NCBI RefSeq assembly: GCF_021596945.1
Contig: NZ_CP063779.1
Location: 4,562,001-4,626,000 of the forward strand
Direction: 5' to 3'
DNA from: Mongoliitalea daihaiensis
Lineage (GTDB): Bacteria; Bacteroidota; Bacteroidia; Cytophagales; Cyclobacteriaceae
Length of the DNA stretch: 64,000 bases
The notes under the pieces were generated by a model. That model was given only the letters and a program-made list of their open reading frames with translations, was not told where the DNA came from and made no database searches. A program made the position numbers and the translations under genes. Shown in pieces: positions 57,123 through 64,000 of the stretch. Numbering within the stretch: position 1 is the first letter of the stretch; each line of letters begins with the position of its first letter.

Positions 57123-57833
57123 ATGACAAAACTCCCGTATCTAATTTCTCGCCTCTCGTTTCTCGCTTCTGGCCTCATGCTTCTATTCATCAATTGGTCT
57201 TGTATTGATGCTGATGAGTCTACATCCTTACTCGAGGAATGTGATATTTTAAACTACCGGATTTACCAAGGAGAGCAGTTAACTTTGGGAGAAGTGTCTC
57301 GAGAATTTATATTTATCGGGATAGACAAAAGTTATACTGACGAGGATATTAGTGATTTTTTACAAACACAAAATTTTTTAGATCAAGGTTTTAACTTCAC
57401 GATCCATGAAGATGCTCAATACCAATTCAAACAAATCCCCGTTCGATTAAACAGACAAAGAAACTGTTCCGAAATCTCGGTGATCCTTGAATCACTCGAA
57501 GGTAGTGATATCGTTGCCTATGCCCACCCAACTTTTGAAACAGATGATTGCCAAGATGCCATCGGTAACCCTGTGGGAGAGCAATGCGTAAGGGTGTACG
57601 TCAGTTCCTTTTTTGTTCGAGTTCCTAACCCTGAAGAGTTAACAGCGCTCCAAGAATTGATTGCTTCCACTAATACCGAGTGGCTTGGTGCCAATCAGTT
57701 TATGTCCAATTGGCATGAAATCCGCGCCACCAAAAACTCCCAGGGAGATGCTCTAGAAATGGCTAATTTCTTTCTACAATCCGGAGTAGTGAATGCCGTT
57801 GATCCAGGTATTGGAATTTATCCGGTTAGGTAG
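57123..57833 (+). CDS. Probable lipoprotein, unknown function
   Basis: 236 residues. The N-terminus (1-27, ..LFINWSC) resembles a lipoprotein signal with Cys27, although the lipobox is not canonical. The coding DNA for residues 8-18 (CTCGCCTCTCGTTTCTCGC) is of the same kind as the pyrimidine-rich intergenic repeats just upstream, so this part of the signal seems recruited from a repeat. The mature part has six or so Cys (ECDILN, RNCSEIS, DDCQDAIG, EQCVRVY) and a repeated pattern of beta segments, with no known family. It lies between two repeat mosaics. Confidence 0.65.
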   Translation: MTKLPYLISRLSFLASGLMLLFINWSCIDADESTSLLEECDILNYRIYQGEQLTLGEVSREFIFIGIDKSYTDEDISDFLQTQNFLDQGFNFTIHEDAQYQFKQIPVRLNRQRNCSEISVILESLEGSDIVAYAHPTFETDDCQDAIGNPVGEQCVRVYVSSFFVRVPNPEELTALQELIASTNTEWLGANQFMSNWHEIRATKNSQGDALEMANFFLQSGVVNAVDPGIGIYPVR

Positions 57834-57903
57834 TGAGCAGCGAGCAGTGGATAATGTGGAATGAAAAATGAGAAATGAACAGTGAGCAGTTCAGAAACAC
57901 CAG

Positions 57904-58161
57904 GCTTAATCCCCTTAATACCTTAATGGTTATAAAAAAACCTCATTTAACTGCTAATTGCCCAATGGGAGGAAAACCATTCAGAAGTTAAGGAGCAGTA
58001 AGAAAAACCTTAAAAAGGCTTAATTCCCTTAATACCTTAATGGTTTCAAAAAAACCTCATTTAACTACTAATTTCACAAAGGTAGGAAAACCATTAAGAA
58101 ATTAAGGAGCAGTAAGAGAGGTATGATGCTCTCAACATCTGGTCAACTTTGGAAAAGTTTC
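57904..58161. repeat. TTAAT palindromic element, copies 2 and 3 in tandem
   Basis: Copy 2 (57904-58002) and copy 3 (58019-58116) each have left words CTTAATNCCCTTAATACC and TTAATGG, a middle AAAAAACCTCATTTAACT, and right words AACCATTNAGAA and TTAAGGAGCAGTAAG. A copy of CAACATCTGGTCAACTTTGG follows (58131-58150), as after copy 1. Degenerate heptamers precede (57832-57890). The rest up to 58281 carries TTCCTTCCTTCATCC-type pyrimidine repeats and no gene. Confidence 0.88.
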
Positions 58162-58281
58162 TTGGTCTCTGTACATTCATCCTTCCTTCCTTCATCCTTT
58201 GTTTCTTGATCGGTCCATGAACCTGTCAAAAGGTTCGCTTCAATCAGTCATCAAGTTCAAAATAAAGAAATAGCTAAAAGT

Positions 58282-59196
58282 TTAGAATAGCGAGAACGAC
58301 AATTTATCCGTCAACAATTCCAGCGCTTGAATCGCCTTGACAGAATTCCCTTTTTCATTGAGTTCGGGACTCCACACGGCAATGCTAAACTTATGAGGCA
58401 TAACAGCAGCAACACCACCTCCTACCCCACTTTTGCCAGGCAAACCCACTCTAAATGCAAACTCCCCCGCTTCATCATAAAACCCACAGGTGAGCATCAA
58501 GGCATTGATCCTGCGTGCATGACTTTCAGAGACAATTTCCCGTTGTGCAAATATAGAATAACCGTCATTAGCCAAAAATGAGAATGATTTGGCCAAGTCC
58601 ACACAGCTCATCTCTATGGCGCAATGTGAAAAATACACATCCAATACCTCCTCCACATCATTATCAAAGTTTTTATAGGCTTTTAGGAAATAGGCCAATG
58701 CTGTATTTCGCTCCCCATGATTTTTTTCAGAATTTTTCACAGAGGGATTGATACTAACACATGTCTTACCCGCCAATTCATTAATAAAATCGGATACCTG
58801 TTTTGTGGCATGCTCAAATTTACTACAAAGTGCATCTGTAATGACCAAAGCTCCCGCATTGATAAAAGGATTTCGCGGAATACCCTTTTCAAACTCCAAT
58901 TGGGCAATAGAATTGAAAGGGTTGCCACTTGGCTCAACATTCACCCTTGACCAAAGCTTGCTTTTAAACACATGAAAGACCATGGTAAGCGTGTGCACCT
59001 TACTGATACTTTGGATAGAAAAAGGAACTTCATAATCCCCTACCCCATAAACATTCCCTTCCAAATCCACCAATGCGATCCCAAACTTATTCGGATCTAC
59101 ACTTGCCAACTCAGGAATATATGTAGCCACTTTTCCTCTTAAATTTTTCTCCTGTACTTCCTGGTATACTTCTTCTATAACTTGCTGATAATTCAT
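58282..59196 (-). CDS. glsA: Glutaminase A
   Basis: 304 residues, the usual length. Beta-lactamase-like fold with the catalytic Ser63-x-x-Lys66 (FSIQSISKVHT), EPSGNPFNSIAQLE, NPFINAGALVITDAL and the C-terminal LPGKSGVGGGVAAVMPHKFS, all typical for glutaminases that hydrolyse glutamine to glutamate and ammonia. Motifs are complete and there is no signal peptide, so it is cytoplasmic. It is divergent from the YdeI-like gene with 58 bases between starts. In other bacteria glutaminase supports acid tolerance and nitrogen use. Confidence 0.94.
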   Translation of the reverse strand: MNYQQVIEEVYQEVQEKNLRGKVATYIPELASVDPNKFGIALVDLEGNVYGVGDYEVPFSIQSISKVHTLTMVFHVFKSKLWSRVNVEPSGNPFNSIAQLEFEKGIPRNPFINAGALVITDALCSKFEHATKQVSDFINELAGKTCVSINPSVKNSEKNHGERNTALAYFLKAYKNFDNDVEEVLDVYFSHCAIEMSCVDLAKSFSFLANDGYSIFAQREIVSESHARRINALMLTCGFYDEAGEFAFRVGLPGKSGVGGGVAAVMPHKFSIAVWSPELNEKGNSVKAIQALELLTDKLSFSLF

Positions 59197-59254
59197 ACTA
59201 TCAAAGGGAAAGATTTTTTACTACAAATTCAACAGCTTTTTCTTATTTTTCACC

Positions 59255-59818
59255 ATGAAATCAGCAGCTAACGATTGGACCGAAGAACTCAGTGCCCTCC
59301 AAGGATTATTGAATGAAACCGAGCTTACCCCTCTCATTAAATGGGGAATTCCCGTGTATTGCCATGAAGGCCAGCATGTGGTTGGCTTGGCAGGGTTTAA
59401 AAATTTTGTTTGTTTGTGGTTTTACCAAGGCGTATTTTTATCTGACCCAGATAGAGTTTTATTGAACGCTCAAGAAGGAAAAACCAGAGCCCTCAGACAA
59501 TGGCGATTTACTGATAGCTCCGAAATCAACCCCGAACAAATTCGAACCTACCTAGCTGAAGCTATTGCCCATGCCAAAGAAGGCAAGAAACTAGCTCCTG
59601 TTCCAGCAGGTGAAATCATTGTGCCAGAAATCTTAGAAAAAGCCTTCCAATCATCACAAGAACTTCAATCCGCCTTCGATCAACTCACTCCTGGAAAACA
59701 GCGGGAATACATCGAATACCTTAACCAAGCCAAGCGTGACGCCACCAAACAATCCCGACTAGAAAAAATCACTCCCATGATTTTGGAGGGAAAAGGATTG
59801 AATGATCAGTATAAGTAG
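59255..59818 (+). CDS. YdeI/OmpD-associated family protein (DUF1801-like)
   Basis: 187 residues. The N-terminal domain (LSALQGLLNETELTPLIKWG ... VGLAGFKNFVCLWFYQGVFL, about 8-70) is of the DUF1801 kind, and the C-terminal LTPGKQREYIEYLNQAKRDA with RLEKITPMILEGKGLND is the bacteriocin-protection YdeI motif. Cytoplasmic, no catalytic residues known. In enterobacteria YdeI-type proteins are linked to resistance to antimicrobial peptides, but the Bacteroidota members are untested. A repeat patch follows the stop. Confidence 0.85.
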   Translation: MKSAANDWTEELSALQGLLNETELTPLIKWGIPVYCHEGQHVVGLAGFKNFVCLWFYQGVFLSDPDRVLLNAQEGKTRALRQWRFTDSSEINPEQIRTYLAEAIAHAKEGKKLAPVPAGEIIVPEILEKAFQSSQELQSAFDQLTPGKQREYIEYLNQAKRDATKQSRLEKITPMILEGKGLNDQYK

Positions 59819-60122
59819 AGAAGTGAGACTTGCCTGCTGCAAGCAGGAGTCGAGAAGCGAGAAACGAGAGGTTAGTGATATGTCCTGAAATTACTTGACA
59901 CTTTTTTAAAGAATAATTCTATTGTTTACACGACCCCAATATATCGCCGATAGGCATATATCAACTTATATCGCGCAAGCATATATCACTCTCTACCTCT
60001 CACAATTTCTTTTTCTAGCAGTTTCATCCTCTATTTCTTGACTCTTGTTTCTTGTCTCCAAAACTGAAGTCGGCTTCCGAGTAGATTCGAGTCTAATCTC
60101 TCCCTTCTAACCTCTCGTCTCT
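59819..60122. repeat. Composite repeat with inverted purine/pyrimidine borders and copy 2 of the CCTGAAA element
   Basis: Left border AGAAGCGAGAAACGAGAGG (59849-59867) plus TTAG; right border CTAACCTCTCGTCTCT (60108-60123), roughly its inverse. A small hairpin CTTGCCTGCTGCAAGCAGG lies at 59829-59847. Inside, 59881-59995 repeats the element at 41094-41225 (CCTGAAATTACTTGACAC, GGCATATATCAACTTATATC, GCGCAAGCATATATCA). The rest is TCTTGACTCTTGTTTCTTG-like sequence. No gene is present. Confidence 0.78.
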
Positions 60123-60162
60123 AAAAAAATATACCCAAGTTTCTTATGTATATATTTTTTTT
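60123..60162 (+). promoter_or_regulatory. Candidate PadR operator
   Basis: AAAAAAATATAC (60123-60134) and GTATATATTTTTTT (60148-60161) form an inverted repeat with a 13-base centre, about 33 bases before the PadR start. PadR regulators bind AT-rich palindromes of the ATGT/ACAT type and often control their own gene; this fits but is untested. Confidence 0.4.
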
Positions 60163-60194
60163 ATATATTTAGCCATCCAATGTACTTAAACACC

Positions 60195-60539
60195 ATGTCG
60201 AATAACAATCTAATCAAGGGAAGCCTACAAACCATCATCCTCAAACTACTGGAAGAGAATGAGAAAATGTACGGCTATGAGATAACCCAACGGGTAAAGG
60301 AACTGACAAAAGGCGAAATCAAAATCACCGAAGGTGCCCTCTACCCTGCCCTACACAAGTTGGAGGCAGAAGGACTGCTGACCACCGAAATCCAACAAGT
60401 GGATAACCGGGTAAGAAAATACTACAGCCTGACCAAAAACGGGCAAAAGGAAGTCAGCGCCAAGATGTCCGAGTTACAGAATTTCGTAGGTAATCTCCAA
60501 CGCATCTTGGATCCTGAATGGAAGCCGGGCTTGGCTTAA
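60195..60539 (+). CDS. PadR-family transcriptional regulator
   Basis: 114 residues from ATG 60195 (MSNNNLIKGSLQTIILKLLE), the common start in Bacteroidota homologues; an in-frame ATG 15 bases upstream is possible. The winged helix has MYGYEITQRVKELTKGEIKI, then EGALYPALHKLEAEGLL and the wing VDNRVRKYYSLTKNGQKEV; a C-terminal helix serves dimerisation. It precedes four tandem membrane proteins whose N-terminal region resembles the HAAS type of domain that commonly goes with PadR, so it probably represses this unit in response to a signal sensed at the membrane. Confidence 0.92.
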   Translation: MSNNNLIKGSLQTIILKLLEENEKMYGYEITQRVKELTKGEIKITEGALYPALHKLEAEGLLTTEIQQVDNRVRKYYSLTKNGQKEVSAKMSELQNFVGNLQRILDPEWKPGLA

Positions 60540-60540
60540 A

Positions 60541-60676
60541 GGGTTCGCGCAGCGTTCGCAACGAATGACGCAATGAACGCAAAGAAATATTAAACAATAA
60601 TTTAAAAGTTAATAACAGCCAAAAAAGTACTCGTAGCGCACGTGGCGAAAACTTTGCGCCCGTTGCGAGAAACCAA
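60541..60676. repeat. Inverted CGCA-word element between PadR and the membrane protein genes
   Basis: GCGCAGCGTTCGCAACGAATGA and ACGCAATGAACGCAAAG (about 60546-60584) carry CGCA words with 9-base spacing; AACTTTGCGCCCGTTGCGAG (60651-60670) is the inverse version. Together they make a hairpin-prone element with an AT-rich middle. It resembles the array units at 15.9 kb in design but has another word. Confidence 0.65.
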
Positions 60677-60681
60677 CATGT

Positions 60682-61365
60682 ATGCGCCAACTAACCGACA
60701 TAGAACTTCAAGAAATCCGCAAAGCCATCATGCGGAAAGAGATCTCCTCAGCTGAGATTCTGATGGAGGTGTATGACCATTACATCAGTCACTTGCAGGA
60801 GTTTTCTGAAGAGGAATTCAATGAACAACTTTTTGAATTGGAACATAAGTTTACCTATGCCTACTGCCATGCCCTGCAGGCTAAATTCAAAAAAGCTGCC
60901 CATGAGGATATCAGTAAGACCCAATGGAAGGTCCTCAGAAGTTTTTTCTGTTTGGGCCGCTGGATGTATTTCGTGGGTTTCTTGGCAATTGTCATTTACT
61001 TAAGTACTTATTTTCAAACCGTTGAGGAGGTGAAAATGATTATTTTATTACCTTTTATCCTCTTACTAGGCTTTCAGCTATACTATGGCTATCAATCGTA
61101 CAAGCACATGAAACCCATACGTCAAAACTTTAAAGGCATCGGAATACCCATCCAATCATCCTTGGCAGGCTTCTTTGAAAATAGAGCTAGTTTACCTGGT
61201 ATGTTCATCTATGCTTTCATCAGTTTCCCTGCTTTATTTTTCAATTGGGAGCTGACTAAAGTAATTGCACCCCAGGTCGCTGCTGTTTTCACCATACTGA
61301 TAACCCTTTATGCTTTATCGTTGATAGAAGTCTGGAAAATCAAATCAAAAACGGCACTGGTATGA
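60682..61365 (+). CDS. Membrane protein with HAAS-like N-terminal helical domain, paralogue 1
   Basis: 227 residues. Residues 1-70 are helical and charged (LTDIELQEIRKAIMRKEISS, then EVYDHYISHLQEF), similar in the three following genes; four transmembrane helices follow (about 95-112, 116-135, 170-187, 193-215). The pattern of a small helical domain of HAAS type (PadR-associated) joined to a membrane unit suggests a sensor or receptor acting with the PadR regulator. The start of paralogue 2 overlaps the stop by four bases. Confidence 0.72.
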   Translation: MRQLTDIELQEIRKAIMRKEISSAEILMEVYDHYISHLQEFSEEEFNEQLFELEHKFTYAYCHALQAKFKKAAHEDISKTQWKVLRSFFCLGRWMYFVGFLAIVIYLSTYFQTVEEVKMIILLPFILLLGFQLYYGYQSYKHMKPIRQNFKGIGIPIQSSLAGFFENRASLPGMFIYAFISFPALFFNWELTKVIAPQVAAVFTILITLYALSLIEVWKIKSKTALV

Positions 61366-62093
61366 AACTGACAGCAAAAGATATCGAAACCTTGCATTAT
61401 CACATCAATGCTAAACAAATCCCTTACATTGAGGTGAGGGATGAGGTATTGGATCATTATCAGACAGCTTTAGAGTTGGAGCAAAAGCGATCTTTGGAAG
61501 AAGTTTTGGCTGAGTTGGATCAGACTTTTACCGTAGGGTATTGTAAACAATTAGCAGAAAACTATCTAAATGAATTACATTCAGCTTATCCAGAAGTTTT
61601 CAAAAAGAAATTAACGAATTTATTAATCGGTAGAAATTGGTGGATCGCAGTCCTATTGCTCGCATTTTCCTTCTCACTCCCGTCTTGGGTTGACAAGGCT
61701 AGAAACCTACAGTTTTTTATCACCATATTAATATTGTTCAGTACTGGTTTGGTTAGCTGGACAATTGATAGGGCCTACCCGAAAAGAAAGATAAAACACC
61801 AATACAGATTAGTAGATGACAAACCCATACTAGCCATGTATCATGTAGGCAAGCCAAGAGGTATTGCTTTGATTGTTGCGCTCATGCTACTTCTTGTTGC
61901 ATTGCCCATCCTTATCCTGAGCACACTTGAGTTTTTTACAGAACACTCAATAGTATTCCTTTTCCAAGCTCCTTATGTGTATTTCACGGTTGGATTGATT
62001 TGGTTATTTTTCATAGCAATCATTGCCAGAGCCCAAGCAATTATTTCCATGACTAAAGCATATACTCCGAAATTAAACTGTGGTATTCGATGA
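61362..62093 (+). CDS. Membrane protein with HAAS-like N-terminal helical domain, paralogue 2
   Basis: 243 residues. The N-terminus (LTAKDIETLHYHINAKQIPY, IEVRDEVLDHYQTALELE) follows the shared pattern I-x-x-L-x-x-x-I-x-x-x-x-I-x-Y-x-E-x-x-D-E-x-x-D-H-Y. Four transmembrane segments (about 95-110, 118-135, 165-185, 200-225) follow with a basic loop between the second and third. Stop and start overlap with both neighbours (ATGA), showing one co-translated unit. It is more divergent than paralogues 3 and 4. Function unknown. Confidence 0.72.
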   Translation: MKLTAKDIETLHYHINAKQIPYIEVRDEVLDHYQTALELEQKRSLEEVLAELDQTFTVGYCKQLAENYLNELHSAYPEVFKKKLTNLLIGRNWWIAVLLLAFSFSLPSWVDKARNLQFFITILILFSTGLVSWTIDRAYPKRKIKHQYRLVDDKPILAMYHVGKPRGIALIVALMLLLVALPILILSTLEFFTEHSIVFLFQAPYVYFTVGLIWLFFIAIIARAQAIISMTKAYTPKLNCGIR

Positions 62094-62752
62094 AAAGAAC
62101 CCTGTCTGCTATAGAACTACAAACCATCAAAGCCCGTCTCGATCGCTGCCAGATTAGCTATCAGGAGGTCTATGATGAGCTGTTTGACCATTATGTTTCG
62201 GTATTGGAACACGCTTCCGAAGAGGAATTTCCACACAGGAAGGAAGCGTTGGACCACGCTTTTAACTGGTCCACCATTCGTCAAATGGAAAAGCAACAAG
62301 TAACACTAGCAACAAGAGATTTAGACAAGCTATTACTTACAAAAATATCATTACAGATTTTCAACAAATTAACAATGGGTATCCTTGCCTTGCTTTTGGC
62401 ATTGAATTACAGCTTGTATTGCTTCATGGGCTTTCATTCCTTTGCCAATCTCACACTACTGATGGTTTTTGCCCTACTTGCTTTTGCAGCCTATGCCTCA
62501 CAAAACATTCCTTTTTTGTTGGTACAAAACAAAGCGAAAAAGGCAATCCATGAAGCAGCGTTCAAAAAGCATTTATTCTATTTCAATGTACTGAACTTTG
62601 TTTTGCTAGTTCCCTCGTTTATGCTCCATCACCATGGTTATCAAGAACCTAGTCAAGTACTGATCATTGGATATGCAGTTATTGTGCTATCTATATCCTT
62701 ATTAATTTACAGGACAATCAAGCACAAACCATTGGAAATAACTCATAAATAA
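62090..62752 (+). CDS. Membrane protein with HAAS-like N-terminal helical domain, paralogue 3
   Basis: 220 residues. N-terminal block LSAIELQTIKARLDRCQISY followed by QEVYDELFDHYVSVLEHASE; this is about 70% alike with paralogue 4 in the same span, so the two arose by recent duplication. Four transmembrane helices (about 88-108, 112-132, 160-178, 186-207). Overlaps the upstream gene by four bases; 62 bases separate it from paralogue 4. Function unknown, probably part of the PadR-controlled unit. Confidence 0.72.
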   Translation: MKRTLSAIELQTIKARLDRCQISYQEVYDELFDHYVSVLEHASEEEFPHRKEALDHAFNWSTIRQMEKQQVTLATRDLDKLLLTKISLQIFNKLTMGILALLLALNYSLYCFMGFHSFANLTLLMVFALLAFAAYASQNIPFLLVQNKAKKAIHEAAFKKHLFYFNVLNFVLLVPSFMLHHHGYQEPSQVLIIGYAVIVLSISLLIYRTIKHKPLEITHK

Positions 62753-62814
62753 TTCCGACATCAAAGCATTTTAAAGACATTGCCTAAAAACTTAAAAAGC
62801 CAATCTGAAAATCA

Positions 62815-63489
62815 ATGAGATCGCTTACTGAAACCGAAATCCAAACCATCAAAACCCGACTCGATCGTTGCTTGATTGCGTATCAAGAAATCTACGATGA
62901 GTTGTTAGATCATTATATATCGGCTTTAGAACAAGTTCCAGTTGAGGTGTATTTACAAAAGAAAGAAGAACTGGATAATACTTTTTCCTGGTCCGTTATC
63001 AGGGGCATGGAAAAAGCATTAGAAAAATCTGCTAGGAAGGAGTTTTTACGCACCGCTCGCTCAAGCTATAAAATCTGGACTTTAGGCTGGAAAAAACTTG
63101 CATTACTATTAATCATAAGTTTACTAGTTGTACCTGTTTTCCAGTTTACAGGCCCGGAAGGCACGTACATCGTCTCTGCTTTAGTACTTTTTTCTATGGT
63201 TGGCTTTTCCCTCTATTTTAATAAAACCAAATATGGATTTAGCTGGTCTTTGGCTCCCGGCGTTCATAAACCTAGATATGTCTTGGCCCATCAATTCTTT
63301 GGTTCTCATGTTTTCATCTTTGGGATCACCAATTTATTTGCCCAGCTACTCCCAAAACTCTTGGAAAACACTTCGTTCGCTTATTTGACTCCCTATCTTT
63401 TGCTCTTATTCAGCATGATTTTACTGACATTTTGCTGGGTGATTTTCAACGCTATTAATCTAAAAACCTTAAAGCTAATTAAGTCATGA
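62815..63489 (+). CDS. Membrane protein with HAAS-like N-terminal helical domain, paralogue 4
   Basis: 224 residues. N-terminus LTETEIQTIKTRLDRCLIAY then QEIYDELLDHYISALEQVPV, nearly matching paralogue 3, followed by four transmembrane helices (about 92-110, 116-134, 165-183, 192-214). The membrane parts of the four paralogues differ far more than the N-terminal domain, so the conserved part is probably the cytoplasmic interface (with PadR or with each other), and the variable part senses or transports. The next gene starts 25 bases after its stop. Confidence 0.72.
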   Translation: MRSLTETEIQTIKTRLDRCLIAYQEIYDELLDHYISALEQVPVEVYLQKKEELDNTFSWSVIRGMEKALEKSARKEFLRTARSSYKIWTLGWKKLALLLIISLLVVPVFQFTGPEGTYIVSALVLFSMVGFSLYFNKTKYGFSWSLAPGVHKPRYVLAHQFFGSHVFIFGITNLFAQLLPKLLENTSFAYLTPYLLLLFSMILLTFCWVIFNAINLKTLKLIKS

Positions 63490-63514
63490 AAACTAAACCT
63501 GCGAAAATAACAGT

Positions 63515-64000
63515 ATGACTACCCTAATTGGAATAACGTTAATCAGCTTTGGCTTTTTCGTGAAGGCCTTCCCAAAGTTAATTTCGGGATACAATACCAT
63601 GTCCAAGCGCCAACAGGAAAATATCGATATAGAAGGTTTATCGACCTTTATGAGGAATACTTTTCTGGCCATGGGCTTTTTGGTGGTAGTAGGTCATATC
63701 CTATTGAAAGCAGTTAATCAACCGTCTTTATCGGACTATTTCGCTCCGTTAGTCATTGCAATAGGAGCGATCATAATGGTGGTAAAAGGAAGGCAATTTG
63801 ATCATAACCAAGAGAAGTTTGTCAATTCTAAGTTTAAAGTACTGTTTACCGCTCTCATCTTAATAGGAGCTTTGCTTAGCGTAATCTTTGGCATCATTCC
63901 TTCCAAACATGAGATGAAGTATGAATCAGTTGCCTTTTCTGGTGCTTATGGAACAGAATTGAAATTTTCAGAGATTGACTCCATCGCCCTTACGGATCGG
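63515..64000 (+). CDS. DUF3784-like membrane protein, cut by window end
   Basis: 162 residues are visible from ATG 63515 and the frame stays open at the last base. The first part (MTTLIGITLISFGFFVKAFP KL.., SGYNTMSKRQQENIDIE) fits the DUF3784 pattern: a helix, the NTMS loop and two further helices (about 50-66 and 74-88). Another helix lies at about 110-128. The segment ahead of the break (KHEMKYESVAFSGAYGTELK) resembles a PH-like domain found at the end of such proteins. It is the fifth membrane protein gene behind padR on the same strand, probably in the same unit. Role unknown. Confidence 0.72.
   Translation, partial: MTTLIGITLISFGFFVKAFPKLISGYNTMSKRQQENIDIEGLSTFMRNTFLAMGFLVVVGHILLKAVNQPSLSDYFAPLVIAIGAIIMVVKGRQFDHNQEKFVNSKFKVLFTALILIGALLSVIFGIIPSKHEMKYESVAFSGAYGTELKFSEIDSIALTDR

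Overview
The window looks like chromosomal DNA of a Bacteroidota bacterium, probably of the Cytophagales (Cyclobacteriaceae/Algoriphagus-like). The reasons are the low GC content, type IX secretion C-terminal sorting domains on giant exoenzymes, promoters of the TTTG/TAnnTTTG type, Bacteroidota-type Wza and Wzc proteins, and intergenic spaces filled with short-word repeats. This placement is inferred from gene content only; no rRNA or tRNA gene is visible.

Layout. (1) 1-5.5 kb: small proteins of unknown function, including a secreted WG-repeat/TPR-like gene pair. Further on lies a decayed, internally deleted copy of that same pair. (2) 5.5-37.5 kb: a long region for making and remodelling an extracellular polysaccharide. 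It holds a GT4 glycosyltransferase overlapping a family 1 pectate-lyase-like protein and a 2431-residue T9SS lyase with FN3 and LamG modules and a very long acidic Thr/Glu linker. Next come an O-acyltransferase pair (MBOAT plus SGNH) divergent from a FkbH-like HAD protein, a second giant lyase (1833 residues), a truncated remnant of a third such protein, and a cytoplasmic-looking beta-propeller. A five-gene operon on the minus strand (wza, wzc, wzy-like, pyruvyl transferase, wzx) closes the region. Together these suggest a pyruvylated, acylated acidic exopolysaccharide whose own or neighbouring chains are trimmed by lyases; this is inference. (3) 38-42.7 kb: an AraC regulator divergent from an aldehyde dehydrogenase and its DUF779 companion, with REP-like hairpins behind them. 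(4) 42.9-56.7 kb: a CCC1/VIT1 transporter, DUF4407, an SGNH hydrolase, an OmpA-family operon, a soluble hybrid histidine kinase and a lipoprotein serpin. (5) 57-64 kb: a lipoprotein, glutaminase, a YdeI-like protein, then a PadR regulator followed by four tandem paralogous membrane proteins and a DUF3784 protein cut by the window end.

The most unusual feature is intergenic. Between 15.93 and 17.98 kb, 14 units of 122 and about 178 bp alternate. Each unit carries three copies of a 9-bp word, a short spacer, and three copies of an inverted-sense 9-bp word. Several other gaps hold elements of the same architecture built from different words (TTAAT, TTTGTG, CGCA). A 24-copy heptamer array and composite repeat patches with purine/pyrimidine borders also recur. 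One lipoprotein signal peptide (57.12 kb) appears to be encoded by such a repeat.
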